Source: Prunella strophiata
Taxonomy: Eukaryota; Chordata; Aves; Passeriformes; Prunellidae
NCBI GenBank assembly: GCA_036583965.1
Contig: JAZBQD010000014.1
Coordinates: 45,255,490-45,319,489, forward strand
Length of the DNA: 64,000 nt
Direction: 5' to 3'
Under the pieces are notes generated by a model. It saw only the letters and a list, made by a program, of their open reading frames with translations, made no database searches and had not been told where the DNA came from. This document shows positions 1 through 13,049 of the stretch, in pieces. The translations under genes and the position numbers were made by a program. The first letter of the stretch is position 1. Each line of letters starts with the position of its first letter.

Positions 1-2984
1 GGTATGGTTTTTGAGGGGAAGAGATGTAAAATCTTCCCTCTTGGTGGCAGAGTCTTAAGTTTATTTTGTCTGCTCACGAAAACCAAAAAGCTTCAAACCC
101 ATTGAAGACAATGAAAATACTAATCAACTCATCTTCTCCACTTAGGAGTCTAGACATGATGTGTCATGAAAGCTAGGTGTTTTGCTGTCCCTCTGTATTA
201 AATATGAAGAAGTGTCTTCAGACTATGTGTTTTCCCCCTGCCTTTAGGGAACAAATGTTCTGTGAAAAAGCTGATTGCTTCCCAACCAACACAGATTTCC
301 AGTGCTCAGGTACAAAGCCTAGTTTTTAAAAAATGAGGTTTTTGGACATGGCTTTCCCTGTTTCTTCCTGTCTACGTCAGATTGTCTGTGTGGTGTTCAG
401 ATGACTTCAGCATCTTCAGCATTTTCATAACATCAACTAGACTGCATAAAGAGAAAACAGATATTTCCTCAAATTTCCACACCTTACTTCAATTGTCCTA
501 ACTTCTACCCACTCATTAACCACTGTAGGCTTTGGATAAGGCTCAGAAGACATGGTTGGAGGAAACATAAGCTTGCATTCAATGATGAAAGATAAAAATG
601 TCTCTTACTTTTTAAAGAAAGACCTTTAAAGGTTATACATGTGCTAATATCTTCAGTAACTTTTATTTTATTAATAGTTTTAGTTTTCATTTTAATTATT
701 TTGCTTCCCTTGGTTTTTTTTTGTTTCAGAGACGATGTAAAATTTGTCTTCACTGTGTGTATCATTTCTTTCATTTTAACAACTATGTGGCATAACAACT
801 GCTCACATTAAGGACTCAGTCATAAACTCCAAACACTATTGCATATCAATTCATACTAAACATGAATGTTTCAAAATAGTCTAAATTATGTTGTTAAAGT
901 TCTTAGCTGAAATATGGTCTACAAATACAAGATGCTGGGCAATACAGTAGAAGCCTGAAAATTCCCAGTGATTACAAATTGAAGCAAAGCTCTACTGTAC
1001 ACTAGATATTATGCAGCAGTAAAAACAAATATAACTGAAAAGTGTTTATGCTCTAAGAGGTATTTGATAGTAATCTACACATGGTTTCTTAACTCTGTGT
1101 TTCTGAAAATGTAAGTAACTAATTAAACACATTGGTAATTAAGACTAATAACTGGCATTAGTATGTTTTGATTTGTAAGGTGTGATTAAAAATTTAGATT
1201 CTAAGCCTCAGTTCCTGGCTAGCTCACTGACTTTGCATGAGATGCTGTTTGCTTCTGTTCCATTTATTTAACCCTAAACCACAAGAACAATGGTTAGTTC
1301 CCAGGGCATAGAGCTTGAGAGTGTAGTTTGGGGGATTAACTAATTGAAATGTGTGTGGTGTGTTACATTCCCCAAAAGTGTATAATATATAGTAATGTGA
1401 CATATTACTATTCCACTGACAGATTACATTGACTGATGGCTGGATGTACAGCCATGGTGAGCTCTTCACATGAATGTTTTCCAGAGCAATTAGGTGGCAG
1501 CAGTGGTCATAAATATATTTTTTTTATCTCCACTTGGCAAAATAGTTATGCATTTTCCTTTCACATGTAGATCTGTCATCATGATTGAGATCTTTATTAT
1601 TTTCTGAGTGGCTGACTCAGTCATTGTCTTAGTCTGACACACAGCAAAGGCAGTATAAATGTAATTACCAGGCATTGGTAGAGCAAATACTGTGGTGTTC
1701 AGCATGTAGGAGAGCACAGGCTGATTACGAAAAGGTTCAACTTTTCCTCTCAACTCAATAGTCAAGAATATTAAGTTCAAGTAAAAAAATAAAATACCAG
1801 AATTGGTGAAAAATTTGGAAGAGCCCCTGGTTTCTCTTTGCTTGGAACAGTGGTAGTTTACTAGTGTAGCATTTCATGCAGTAAATTCTGTCTATTTAGT
1901 GTTTTGTGGAAACAAGTTTTGATAGACTTGTTTCAAAGCCGCTTACTGATCTTTTGGCCAATGAATGTTATAATGCTCCAAATAAACATTTGTAATAGGA
2001 ACAATCTAAATAAGCATTTTTTAAAAACCCCACTATATTTGAAAATATAAATAAACTGCACAGTGCAGGAGAGTGTTGTAATACCTCAGAGGTTCTCTGG
2101 CGCAGGTATAAAATTTATTTATGGGCAGATGTATTTGTGAAATAGAGATTTTGAAGTTAAACCCCTACAAATAGCCCCTTGTAACCCACAAAATGATGCT
2201 GATACACAAGATGTCCTTAATGAGGGTGTTTTGCTGGTTTCACAAGACAGAAATATGTGTTGTTGTCAGGCTTTTGGATCACACCTAAATTTGAGGTCCT
2301 ATGTCTTGGCTGTAAATCAGAATGTATTATCTAGTAGCCTGTACATAAGTATTACAATATCTACATATTGTGAGATGAAGTTGGTTGAATTTTCTGAACA
2401 TGTCCCTTATTAAATTTTAGGCATATAGACAGTCTGCTGTTTACAGAAATGCTACTTAATACTGTGCTATAATGCCTATAAACAGAAACCTAATGTTACC
2501 ATTCAGTAGATGCTTCTAGTTTGGTATATTATGATGCTATGCTAAATTTAGCTGTCCATACTCTAATCAGGTAGATTGCCCCATTTTTCAACACAAGGTG
2601 TCCTTTAATTAACTGACATCAAATTTCACTGACAGAGGAGAAATAAAAAAGGGGCCAGAATCTCTCCTATTCTTTTCCTATGTAGTCACAGTTTTGCACT
2701 GGCTAGTCTGAAGTCACACTGGCCAGAGCCAAAAGGGAAAATTTGGAATAAAGATGGGACTCCTACAAAACCCAAATCACTATATTCATCCTACAAGCAT
2801 GAGAATCTCCCAGCTGCAGTGTGCCCCCAGATTCTGTTTTATTAAATCCTGAGGGGACACACAGGTATATATTCACTTCGCAGTAACTGCTCCACCGTCC
2901 AAACTGGCTATTGTTTCCATCCTTCCAGGGCAGTATTGTTCAGAAATGTCCAAGACTGCCAGAAAGTGATAATATGTTTCAAAA
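1..2984. other. AT-rich non-coding sequence, no recognised element
   Basis: No CR1, LTR, SINE or RNA gene is recognisable here. Short open frames occur on both strands at the density expected for AT-rich DNA. The most protein-like is a minus-strand frame of about 96 codons at 1490-1780, which follows a T-rich tract and is discussed under findings. I see no usable promoter or gene structure. Confidence 0.5.
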
Positions 2985-3390
2985 GTAGCAGGTAATGGAG
3001 TCAGGTTTGTTACTCATGCACATTTTTTCTTTTTTGCCCATGGCATACAGATTACTTTCATCATAGCACCTGAAGCAGGAATGAAAAAAAAAGGGCTTCC
3101 CATCTTGCCCAGAAGAGCCTAGAAGAAAAGGAACAACAGAAATTATGTCCAGTGCTCCTCAGCAGGTGACTGTGACACCAATGGGTCTACAATTAGCCAA
3201 AGTATTCCCAGGAGAGTCATGGAGCAGGTTTATGCTTCAGCTCTCTGCAGGTCTTCAAGTATGCAGATGCTGAAAAAAAAGCCATTCAATACATTCAACA
3301 GGCAAGGATTGTGTTTGGTTTCGTGCATTCATAATTGTTGTACCTCCAACAATGTGTGTGAGTAGCAAACCTGACTCCATTACCTGCTCC
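2985..3390. repeat. Inverted-repeat-bounded element (~406 bp), MITE-like or fold-back
   Basis: The left arm (2985-3024) and the reverse complement of the right arm (3351-3390) match at 36 of 40 positions. Each contains the 19-base core AGCAGGTAATGGAGTCAGG near its outer end. The ~326 bp between the arms has no open frame of note and includes a short A-run near 3085. No clear target-site duplication flanks the arms: the left flank ends in CAAAA and the right flank starts AGGAG. The arrangement fits a non-autonomous DNA transposon or a local inverted duplication. I do not recognise the arm sequence as a named family. Confidence 0.6.
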
Positions 3391-6300
3391 AGGAGAAAGA
3401 GATAGGAAAAAAACAACATAAGTTTTCCCCTTACAATTTAAATGTCTCATTCAGTGTTGTATATACTTGTTACTCCTTCTGTATAAATTTGGCAGTAACT
3501 TTACTGAACAGGACTTGACTGAAAAAGGAATTAACATGAACAGAACATATCAGCAGTGAGATGACATCCATAGGTTAAGATTTTCTTCTAAAGAAACCAT
3601 TTCCCTGTAACAAGGCTTTTATAGGCTTATCCTTGGAACAAAAAGTGGAACAAAGAGTGGAACAAAAAGTATTTTAAAATTAACAAAAACCCCAAAGTAT
3701 TTATACGTAGGGAAAAAAGTTTTGGCATTATGTTTTGTTACAAAATCTATGAAATTGGCAGGGATTTTCTCACAGATTTCTGTGGTCATTGGTCCATGCC
3801 TTGAATGAACAAATAGGCAGGATTAAACAAACAGAGAGTGATCACTCTAAACAAGAGACAGATCTACTGTTCTAACAGTATGGCTATTGTTTCTTGCATG
3901 TCCTATGCTTATCTGTAACACTAGTGTGAAATATAATTAAAAGAATGCTTTGATCTGTAAGGAAAAGCAGAAAAATTGGCTTACCACTTATTCATCTACT
4001 TACTAAAAATATCAGAAAGAAGGGGTTTTAGACAATTCATCACTAGAAAATTGGCTGTCAGGGAATATGACAATCTCTTTCTACAAGAACAATGTAGTTA
4101 TTAAGAAGTGTAAATTGCTTCTACATCACACAATTTTATCTAAGTTGGTTTGAAAATACTAGTCTTTCATGGGCACTTTTTTAACTGCTAAAAAATTAAC
4201 TTTACATAATACATTTGAGATTACAAATACTTTTAAGAGAAACAATTAAGCATTTTTTCTTACTTGAGAATACATATTGAAGTTATAGAAGACAGCATTT
4301 TCCCCAAGATTTAGAACTCACAACATGCATTAATCCTTTCTGTCTCTGGTTTCTGTCATCTAAATTGCAAGATCTTTATTTAATTATTCATAAACTATAC
4401 TAAAACAATTATTATGGCCTGTATGAAATGGTAATTTCTTCTAGTGTAAATTGACTCCAAGGGGTTAAACAAGCTTCCTCTTCAGAAGACAGTAAGGGTA
4501 AAAAATTATAGAAATTCCCCCTTATTATTTTCCCCCAGAAACGTGCATGGAGAGGCAGAAGTCAGCATTTAGGGGTTGGAAGTGTATTCCAACAGTAGCT
4601 GGAACTTGCAGAGGGAGTGTTCAGGTCTCATGTGGTATTCTATGCTCCCTCCACAGCTGCCACCAGCAAATGAAAGCAACAGTTTTCTCTTGGATACCGA
4701 ATGAGAAAATTAATTTCCTTTCACTGCTTTCTTGCCACTTTCTCCTTCACCTCCTCCATTAGTCTCTCCCTGCCTCAGTATAGCATTTGTCTTGCTCTGT
4801 ACTGCATGCATGACCAGTTGTGGTTCACCAAGCTCTCATAAGATACCCCACTCTCACCCAAGAGATTAAACCACCTCTGAACTAGAGGGACAGTCTTGTC
4901 ATATTTCTTTATTAAAAAAAAAATAATAAAAAAAAAAAGAAACCAAAAAAACCCATTTATTTGCAGTTGTAGTTAAGGCTTTTTAGTATCATCTTTATGT
5001 GCTTAACAGCCAAAAAAAGTGAGGTTTCTAAGCACTAGTAGAATAAAAATGAAAGTGGTTCTGCAGCCCTTTACAGAAACATTTTAGTTGTTTAAGATTC
5101 ATGATCATTTGAAGCCAGATGTCTTTTTCCCTTGGGCACATCTGGAAACCCTTGTCTTAAAGTCTTTCTGTGTAAAAGGACCTTGTCTGACAAGCAGCTA
5201 AACATATACCCTGAACAGACTATTGATAAGAAAGTGGTAATTAAATGGTACAGGTGTAACAAAATTATTATGTAAAACATTTAGTGGTTCATCAGACATT
5301 CAAACTAATGTGTATAATTTGCATTAAACTCCACACTTGTAATAATTTTAGCTTTAAGTCTCAAGCTCATTTTACCTTAAAAGATTTGCTGGCAAAATTC
5401 CTGCTTTGGTTTTAAGTTAATGTGCTTCTGCCAAAGGAATGAAAGAAAAAAGTAGGCAATTTGACAGAGCTTTACAGACAAGTTTTATGCAGGAACTTAG
5501 TAAAATGCTGGATCATGGCTCTCCTTCCTTAGAATTGCTGAGTAACTTCCTTTGTTGGGTTTGTACAATACTGAGATAATGCAATGATTTTAATGGAAAA
5601 GATGTTCAAACTTCTCAGTTCTTGTACTAACTGCTTCCCAGCAAGCTTCATTCACATGCCATCATAGTAATTTCTTGATTAGGCCTAAAGTTCTTTGTGC
5701 CTTGAATCTGAAATTCTGCATCTAAATTACAGATGCATTTTAGACAGATAAAATGTTCTATCACTTTTTGCTGAGCACAAATATGTGATGAAGATGAGCT
5801 TTTAGAGAAAAAAAAAAGGCTAGAACCTCTTATTTTGTTAAATTTATTGGTATACAAACACTGGTGAATAGCATGGTAACATTAAATGAAAGAAACAAAT
5901 AAAATATACAAAACAAAAAGGACTGAACTGTGTCTAAAATCTGTAATTAGAGAACAGAAAACAGCGAAATTACTGCTATTCCTTTCAGTCCTTCTCAAAG
6001 GAGTGGAAAGGCTGAAGTATTTCAACCACAAAAGGTTTGTTTTTGTTTCAAAGCTTATGAACGGTCAGCATCAAGCTCCACAATGAAGTGTAAAATTGAG
6101 GTGCTTGCTTGTAGTACTATTTTTTTTACAGGGTTGAACTTAAACCAGGTCCTGCTACTGCAAGCACTACGACAGGGAGGGGTTTTCCAGAACAATTGTT
6201 CCACATAGTTTCCTTGATCTACGGGGAAGGACATTGCACAGAGCCCATACTGCCATTTTGCTTCTTTGAACATGCAAATGATCTTAAAGAAGGGAGGAGG

Positions 6301-6829
6301 GAGTAGATTGGCTAGTTAGATTCATAAAGATCAAATCTTGAAGACAGTTGTCCATTTTTTCCCTCTGTTGAGGGAAAAAGTAGTATTTGAAAAGGTAGTG
6401 TTTGGAGGGAGTTTCTCATCTCTCTCTCTTCTCATTCCTTTTTGATGTCTGTTTTGCAACCCAATAATTACACCTGGGCAACAGCTAAGGGATATCAACT
6501 GTCTCAATGAAACAGATGTAAAATTCTTTAGAAAGAGAAATCCAAACTAGAAGAGACATAGTTATTAGGATGATCAAGGGGCCAAAAAGCCCCCTGAGGG
6601 AAGGAAAGCAATGGATTTTTTTTTTTTTTAAACTCAGCCAAATATGGGGATACATAAAGTATGTTAAACGTATTAAAGAGTGTGATCACTACATAAATTA
6701 AACAACCCTGCAGATATCTGGGAACAGAAGGACCATGTGCAATGCAAAAAAAAAGGCTTTAAACCTCAGAGATTTTCTTCTGATACAACCTAATGGTAAT
6801 AGCAACAGGATCAGAACACAGACCAACAG
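3391..6829. other. AT-rich non-coding sequence
   Basis: Only short open frames and A/T runs (for example around 4913-4940 and 6608-6622) are visible. No repeat family, splice-supported exon or RNA gene was recognised. Confidence 0.45.
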
Positions 6830-6908
6830 AACAACAACAAAGCAAACAAACAAACACCCATCAAATAAAAACCAACCAAAAAAACCCAAACAAAACACAA
6901 ACAAAAAC
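6830..6908. repeat. A/C-rich low-complexity tract
   Basis: This stretch is built of short imperfect AAC, AAAC and AACC units; the minus strand reads as a T/G-rich low-complexity tract. The minus-strand open frame across it (6698-6904) is rich in Phe, Val and Leu only because of this composition and is not treated as coding. Confidence 0.6.
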
Positions 6909-7400
6909 TAAAACCAAACACTATTCATATTTTGTGGGAGGATAGATAGTGTTAAGGCAATTTCACCCCTAAGGAGTTGCAGCTGAATTAACAACCAAAG
7001 ATTAGGACCAGGCCTACCCTTAATAGGCTACAGATGTATTTAATGAGACTAAGTGATATAAAAGGAGTAGACTAGTAAGACAAGAAAATGGGAATCAGTC
7101 AGCAGTGTTGTGGTGAAGAGAGAAGGAGTCAGCTTTGTGAGGACCTACCCATAGCAGAAGGTATGAGAATTTTTGCAATAAGATAATATCTCAGGACTTG
7201 CTGACACAATTGGTGACCCTGTCCATGTCTCTAATTATTTAAGGTGGAGATTATTAGTAGGTTGTTAAAAGGTCTCTAATACTAGAAGACTGTTTTTGCC
7301 AATCCTGATTTAATCCTCTGCCCCCAAAAGAAACTGTGTTTTGCAGAGTGGAAGAAGCCACAGTGCAAACAGTTGCACTCACTATAGACAGAAAGCCTAC

Positions 7401-7545
7401 CTGGCACCATCATTGCTGTGGATAAAATGGTCCTGGTGGCACTGGGGAGCTGCTCAGCCAGCAGGTCAGGCAAGATGAGCATGTAGTCAGTAATAATGGA
7501 CATGGCTACATCACCTCTGCCCTCACTCAGCCAATAAATCTCTGC
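7401..7545 (-). other. Candidate coding exon, unidentified (low confidence)
   Basis: On the minus strand a 145-nt segment is preceded by a CAG acceptor and followed by CAG|GTAGGC, a reasonable donor. It lies within a longer open frame (7282-7584). The segment codes for about 48 residues beginning AEIYWLSEGRGDVAMS and ending near LSTAMMVP. Its GC content is visibly higher than the flanks. The acceptor has a poor pyrimidine tract, which counts against it. I do not recognise the protein family. It could be an internal exon of a minus-strand gene together with the candidates at 22.6-25.2 kb, an exon relic, or a chance open frame. Confidence 0.17.
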
Positions 7546-7855
7546 CTGGCAGATTTTAGGCTTTATGGCATTTTTAAGAAGCATTCCAGTTACTCAAAAT
7601 TTCCTCAAATGAAGACAAACATTTCTTTTTAATAGACAAACTTTTAAGATGCTAACAGTATATAATTGTCCATGTATCACCAATCACAACTTGTTAGTAC
7701 AGGCAGTGACAGATTAATCATTTTCTGATAGCAAGGAAAAGCAAAAGTCTTTAAAAAATATTTTTCATGAGAAGACTTAACTCAGCAGTTAATAAAGACA
7801 GAGGAAAATAAAGCAAGTCAGACAAACAATTTTTAAGTGGAAGTACATGCAAATT

Positions 7856-7870
7856 GGGGGGGGAGGGGGG
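7856..7870 (+). repeat. G-run interrupted by one A
   Basis: Eight G, one A, then six G on the plus strand. It is a short homopurine run and could take part in a G-quadruplex only with additional runs, which are not adjacent. Confidence 0.6.
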
Positions 7871-10534
7871 ATTTTGCTTTTCTTTAAAATTCTCCCAGAA
7901 AATGTACATTTCTACTGGCTAGGAGGGATGAGTCTTAAGGGATAATCAGGCTTACATGAGACCCAGATTTTCAGTAAAGCAAGGGAGAGATTTCTGGTCA
8001 TTGCTAAGCAGAAGAGCACAAGGGAAAGGCTTGTTTTGTAGAAATCATATCTTATGCTGTCTCCATAATTTTCCATTACTAATCACTCTCAGCATTAGGT
8101 AATTAGACAAGGGGGAACCAGTACCACCCTTTATGGATCAATTAATGAATTGTTAAATGAAAAGGTATATAATTAATACGTTTTTAAAATGATAGATAAT
8201 TTTTCAAAATTAAATTCCTGAAGCATCTCAGGTATTCACAGTTATCTTTTTTATGCTCTTCTTTCTGTTTCTTGAATACAGATGTTACAGATTTTCAGTC
8301 CCAGGTGGAGGCAATTCCAGCTTCTAAATCAACACAAGCCTAGATTTCCCAGGCTTAACTCATTGCCCCTTTATTGTTCTCTGTTTTATACTGATAATTC
8401 TGTTTTGAAACTTATCTTTTTTCTGTATTTAATATGCCTGCACTGCAGGGAGTACTTATCATAATTATCATACAATTGGAATCAAAGATTATAAGGGTAA
8501 ATGCCTGTAAGGGACTTGCTAGGATTTAAATGTTGGCTGTCCTGTTATTTCATGCCAAGCTTAGGAGCATTGTGTGCTGTCTTGCTTTGGTCCCTTAATG
8601 ATCACTGTTCTAACAGTGTGAAACTGCCTTCTAAATAGGCATAAAATGTTCCCAGTAGGAGGCCTCTCTTTACAATCATTCAAATCCATGCCAAATGTAA
8701 TAGATTCAGTGGAATACAAACACATTCTTGAGGTTTTTTCTTTTTTTTTTTTCCAAAAATTGAAGCTGAAAATACAAAAATATGCATGAAGTAAAACACA
8801 AGAAAATATTTGTAGTTCTCAGAAGGATAACAGAATCCTAAAATTGATCTTGCATGAAGGAAGGGCTAGGAAGGACTTTACAGCTTTGGACTTTATCCTA
8901 TAGCTGGGAGATATAAAACATCTTTGACTCTCTCTAGTTGAATTCATGTGGAATTATATTATAAAAGGATTTTTCATCCTCCTAATAATGGGTCCATTTA
9001 CTCTAGAGTGTGCTTTTACTGAAATATGAAAACAGTAATTTGTTTTGGTAAATAATTTAACCTCTGGTAAATTATTTTCTTTTGAGTAGGAAAAAAGAAA
9101 CAAGCTAATTGTATATAATAACATATTCAGACACGATATAATCAAAGAACACCACTTATCCTAAGAGTGGCAATTGGGAATTGAGGGTGGCCCATGACAT
9201 ACTGTACAAAAAAATGAAACACAAAACTTTTTTCAGTTTCTATTTGCCTCATAATGCAACATATTTAAGTCCTTCAAGACTTTACAGGCTGCAGTTTACT
9301 GGGTCTCACCATCTGCCACTTGCTGAAGTATTTCAGTAGAAGTATTTCAAGAAATATTTTCCAATAAGTATTTCATTGAATTGCAACATGGTGGGACTTG
9401 TACATATTTATATCAGCAAAACATTTTTTAGTTTGTTAAAGAATATAATAGGCTGCACACAAAATATTTTTTGTTATATCTTTAATTTTGGACTTTGCAA
9501 TTAAGGACTCCAATGTTTCCCTGCTAATTCACTGAAAATAATGTGAAGTCTAGGTGTTGCCTGAGAGATGCAGCAGTAGATGAAAGCTGATATTCATCAG
9601 TGAGAGTACAAGAAATATATTAGGAATATTACTGATTTTCTTTGTTAAAGAACAAAAAAACCCCAGGAAAATAAAATTATAAAACTGCATTACCAACCAT
9701 ATTATTTAAGAATATTGATCTCTTGCCTCTGTCTCAGATCTCAAAGAACCAAAAAATTACTGAAGCTTGAAACTTTGTTTTAGAGGTCAAAAACCTATCT
9801 GAAGTTTACAGAAAGGACATCTAAAAGAACACCTGCAAAACTGCAGCAATTTTACTGCAGAAAAAATGAGTGTAGTTTCTTCTACATTGTGTACAGCATT
9901 GCCATCTCCTTTTGGGTCCCAAATGGAGACAATTCTTTGGACACTGCCACTTGTTTCAACAATCATCAACTCCTATATATTCCTGCACACACCACCACTT
10001 AGCAGATCATGACAATTAGCAGAAATGCAGCAGATTTCCAGACATCTACAAAACACAGGCAAATGGCCAGGACCCAAATTCTTGTCAGTGTTGGTGACTG
10101 TACCAAACCCTTTCCTGGATTTGCCAGCTCCCAAGGACTGAAATTCCGAAGACTTTGCTCCTATGGGAAAGCCAATTCTTGATTCTATGCAAGAGACCAC
10201 ACCTTCTCTTAAAGATTTTCTCATTTTTTTCATGTTCCCCTCTCTCCTCCTGCTGCCACTTCCCCAGGCACATTGGAAATTCATAATAGGAACTGGAGGT
10301 GTTCCCACCTTCAATTTTCATTCTTCTTGCAGTCTGAACATAAATGATGAGGGAACAGAAATGCTGATGCAGCCTAGGTTCAACTGGAAAGGGAGAAAGC
10401 AGCCAAGTGTCTCAGCCCATATGAGCTTCTAAGACATACTGGAGTTACTCAGTAGCCAAAATTTTAGGGAACAGGTAGTCATGAGGGGAAAGACAAATTA
10501 ACCAAACACAAACATGGGTTGTGTGTACCCTGGC

Positions 10535-10645
10535 CCATCCAAAAGACCTCAACCGAACAAAAACCAAAAAACAACACCACCACACAAAACAAAAATTTAA
10601 AAACCCCAGAAAGAAACAAAGCAAAACAAGAAAGAAAACTGCCTT
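10535..10645. repeat. A-rich low-complexity tract
   Basis: Mostly A with scattered C and G in CAAAA-like units. The overlapping plus and minus open frames here are explained by composition. Confidence 0.55.
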
Positions 10646-13049
10646 TGCAATGGCAAACAAGAGACATTTCACACTCAGTCCTACAAGCCTACAAGTTTTC
10701 ATAGCTATTAGGAAAACAACAGACTGTTTCTTAGTCTTTCAAAAAGCAATGGGTTTCTTAATAAAGCAGAATTAGCCTTCAGGACATAGTCTTGAAAGTC
10801 TATGTCACTTATTACCCAGTCCTGACCCTTACAGAGACACATCACAATGCTGAGACCATTGGCCTGGTTGAAATCCTACCCATTTATAAATCTTGGGTAG
10901 TAAAAATAATTTTCCTTCTCAAATTTTTTCATTCCAAAGAATTTAGAAAACAAAGCTCTGCTTCACATAGCCCTTTTTTGTTTTCAAACTGAGAACAGAT
11001 TTTGTTTTTGACTTCCAAAACCACAAAAAAGATGTTTCTGGTGTTTGATGAACTATTTCAAATAATTAGTCTGAGTTTACTGCTGTACTTCAGGAAAATG
11101 AAGTTTCTGTTTTCTTTTAATAGTTAATGTGTTTCAGTCTTCAGCATTTCCACATAAATTCTTGTAAGTGTGATTGGAGTTTCCTCAGTCACCACCATTG
11201 AAGGTGGTTACTTCTGCTGGTGGAAGCAGAGGAAACATGAGATGCCTAATGCAGAACTTAGGTAGAGCAAACATCACAGCTTTTCTTATAGTTTCTCTTT
11301 GGTACAGATGTTTTTTCCTTTCTTCCATGGCTGTTTTTCTACAGGAACTGGTTTAGAATGAGAAACCAGATAATGGTTTCCCCAGAAACTGTCACGAATG
11401 GCTGCTATGTGAACCACTGGCTGCTCCATTACTATTTTCAATGCTATATATTATCTATATATACACTGGTTTCCTCTAAAGAATTCACAAAAATGTATTA
11501 TTCAACATGGCAAGAGCAATTAGGTTTCATCATACCATATGACAGGAGTTTCTGTTCCAAACTTAGATCTTTACAATGTGTGTGAGAAACCATAATTTTC
11601 ATGCTTAGCCAATCTTCCATTAAAAAAAGCACTCTAAACCATTCTATAGAAATAACTTATATTTAAAAAAAAAATGCTGTCTGAAGTGAATCTGGACAAA
11701 AATAAATCTGTTAATATGTAGTGTGTGCAGGGAGGCACAAGAAATAAATGTTATATTGCTTCATTTGTGATAGGCAAAGCTGAAGTTAAATCAAACTGTC
11801 AAAAATTAAAATTACCCCTCCTAAAGTATGCTTCTGTGCATCCTTTATGATGTCAACATCTAAGCAGGATATCACCTCTCCTGTGTAAGGAGAAAAAGAG
11901 AGGAACAGAACCAGCAAGCCACTAATTTAATGATTGCTTTTATGTAAATATATAAGCATATATATTATGCATATATATATTATATACACTCATGCATGAG
12001 AGCATACAGAGTGATAACAGCCTCTATACCTATCACAGAGACATCATCTTAGACAGACATGATGTCATCATTATCCATCTGCACTTAAAATGCATTTTCT
12101 ATTAACAGAGAGGAGCTTCTCCCAGACTGACAGCTACAGCACAGACCTTGTCACAACAGTGTAATTGTTTCCAAAGGCAAATTACAAGCCAGGCCTTGCA
12201 GGGACTTCTGTTCACAACTTCTGATCTCTGAAAATTTTTTCTAATCTTAAGGCTAATTTGTGAGCTGAAAAGAGGTAAAGATGTGTTTGGTTGAAGTAGA
12301 TTTGCACTCTTGTGTAAGTTTTATTTCTGATTATCATCTTATATATATATGATACAATCCCTTTTTTTTAATCTACATTGGTTATAGGGAGTTTAATCAG
12401 GATTCAAAAAAAGGTTGCCTGAATTCCAATAAAAGTGACATCCTACTGCTTCATAATATTCATTAATTTGTCTTTATGGATTTCAAATCAACCACTGTAT
12501 CTAGCAAATAAATAATAATTGTGAACCAAAATTAAGAAAATTATTGTAAACATAAATATAATACCATATCATGTCAATTTGTTTGGTAAAAAGGAAAACA
12601 GGAACTTTTACAAAGTCAGGAATAAGATTCATTATGTATTACAAGATGTTGGAACATTGATTTTAAAAATTAATCCACATAGTTTCATATCCTTTTCCAC
12701 CCTGGTTTCCATTAGTATTCTAGCTATGAAGTTTGCTGCAGAAGTTCTTTGTGGATCTATGTATGTTTTCTATTCAAGGCCTGAATAAATACATTATACT
12801 GGATGGAATATTCATGGGAAAACTTTCAGGATTCTATTAGAAAAAGCAGTTTGTAATTCTGCACGGAGAGGAAATCTAGAACTTTCTCTTTTATTATTAT
12901 GCCAATCACTTTAAGTTATTCTATCTATATAAACCTCGTGGACAGACTGTACTAAATTTTATTAAAGCAAAACACTCAACTCACTAATGATGGACACCCC
13001 TACAGATTTTTTTGTTTATTTTAATTTTTTTTTTTTTTGTCTGAAATAC

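Larger units (their letters stand above)
7546..13049. other. AT-rich non-coding sequence
   Basis: No mobile element is recognised. The region contains a short G-run (7856-7870), an A/C-rich low-complexity tract (about 10535-10645), an alternating AT/TA patch (about 11945-11990) and a T-run (about 13021-13037). Overlapping open frames on both strands around 9.8-10.4 kb are unsupported by good splice signals. Confidence 0.4.

Noticed and set aside
2985..3390. microRNA precursor hairpin
   Set aside because: The arms are separated by about 326 bases, far longer than a normal pre-miRNA loop.
6698..6904. Hydrophobic minus-strand frame resembling a membrane protein
   Set aside because: It is an artefact of an A/C-rich low-complexity tract read on the other strand.
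9787..10432. Overlapping minus- and plus-strand open frames, one (9787-9969) with protein-like composition
   Set aside because: The only acceptors preserving the frame are purine-rich and weak. Frames on both strands compete, so I did not call an exon.
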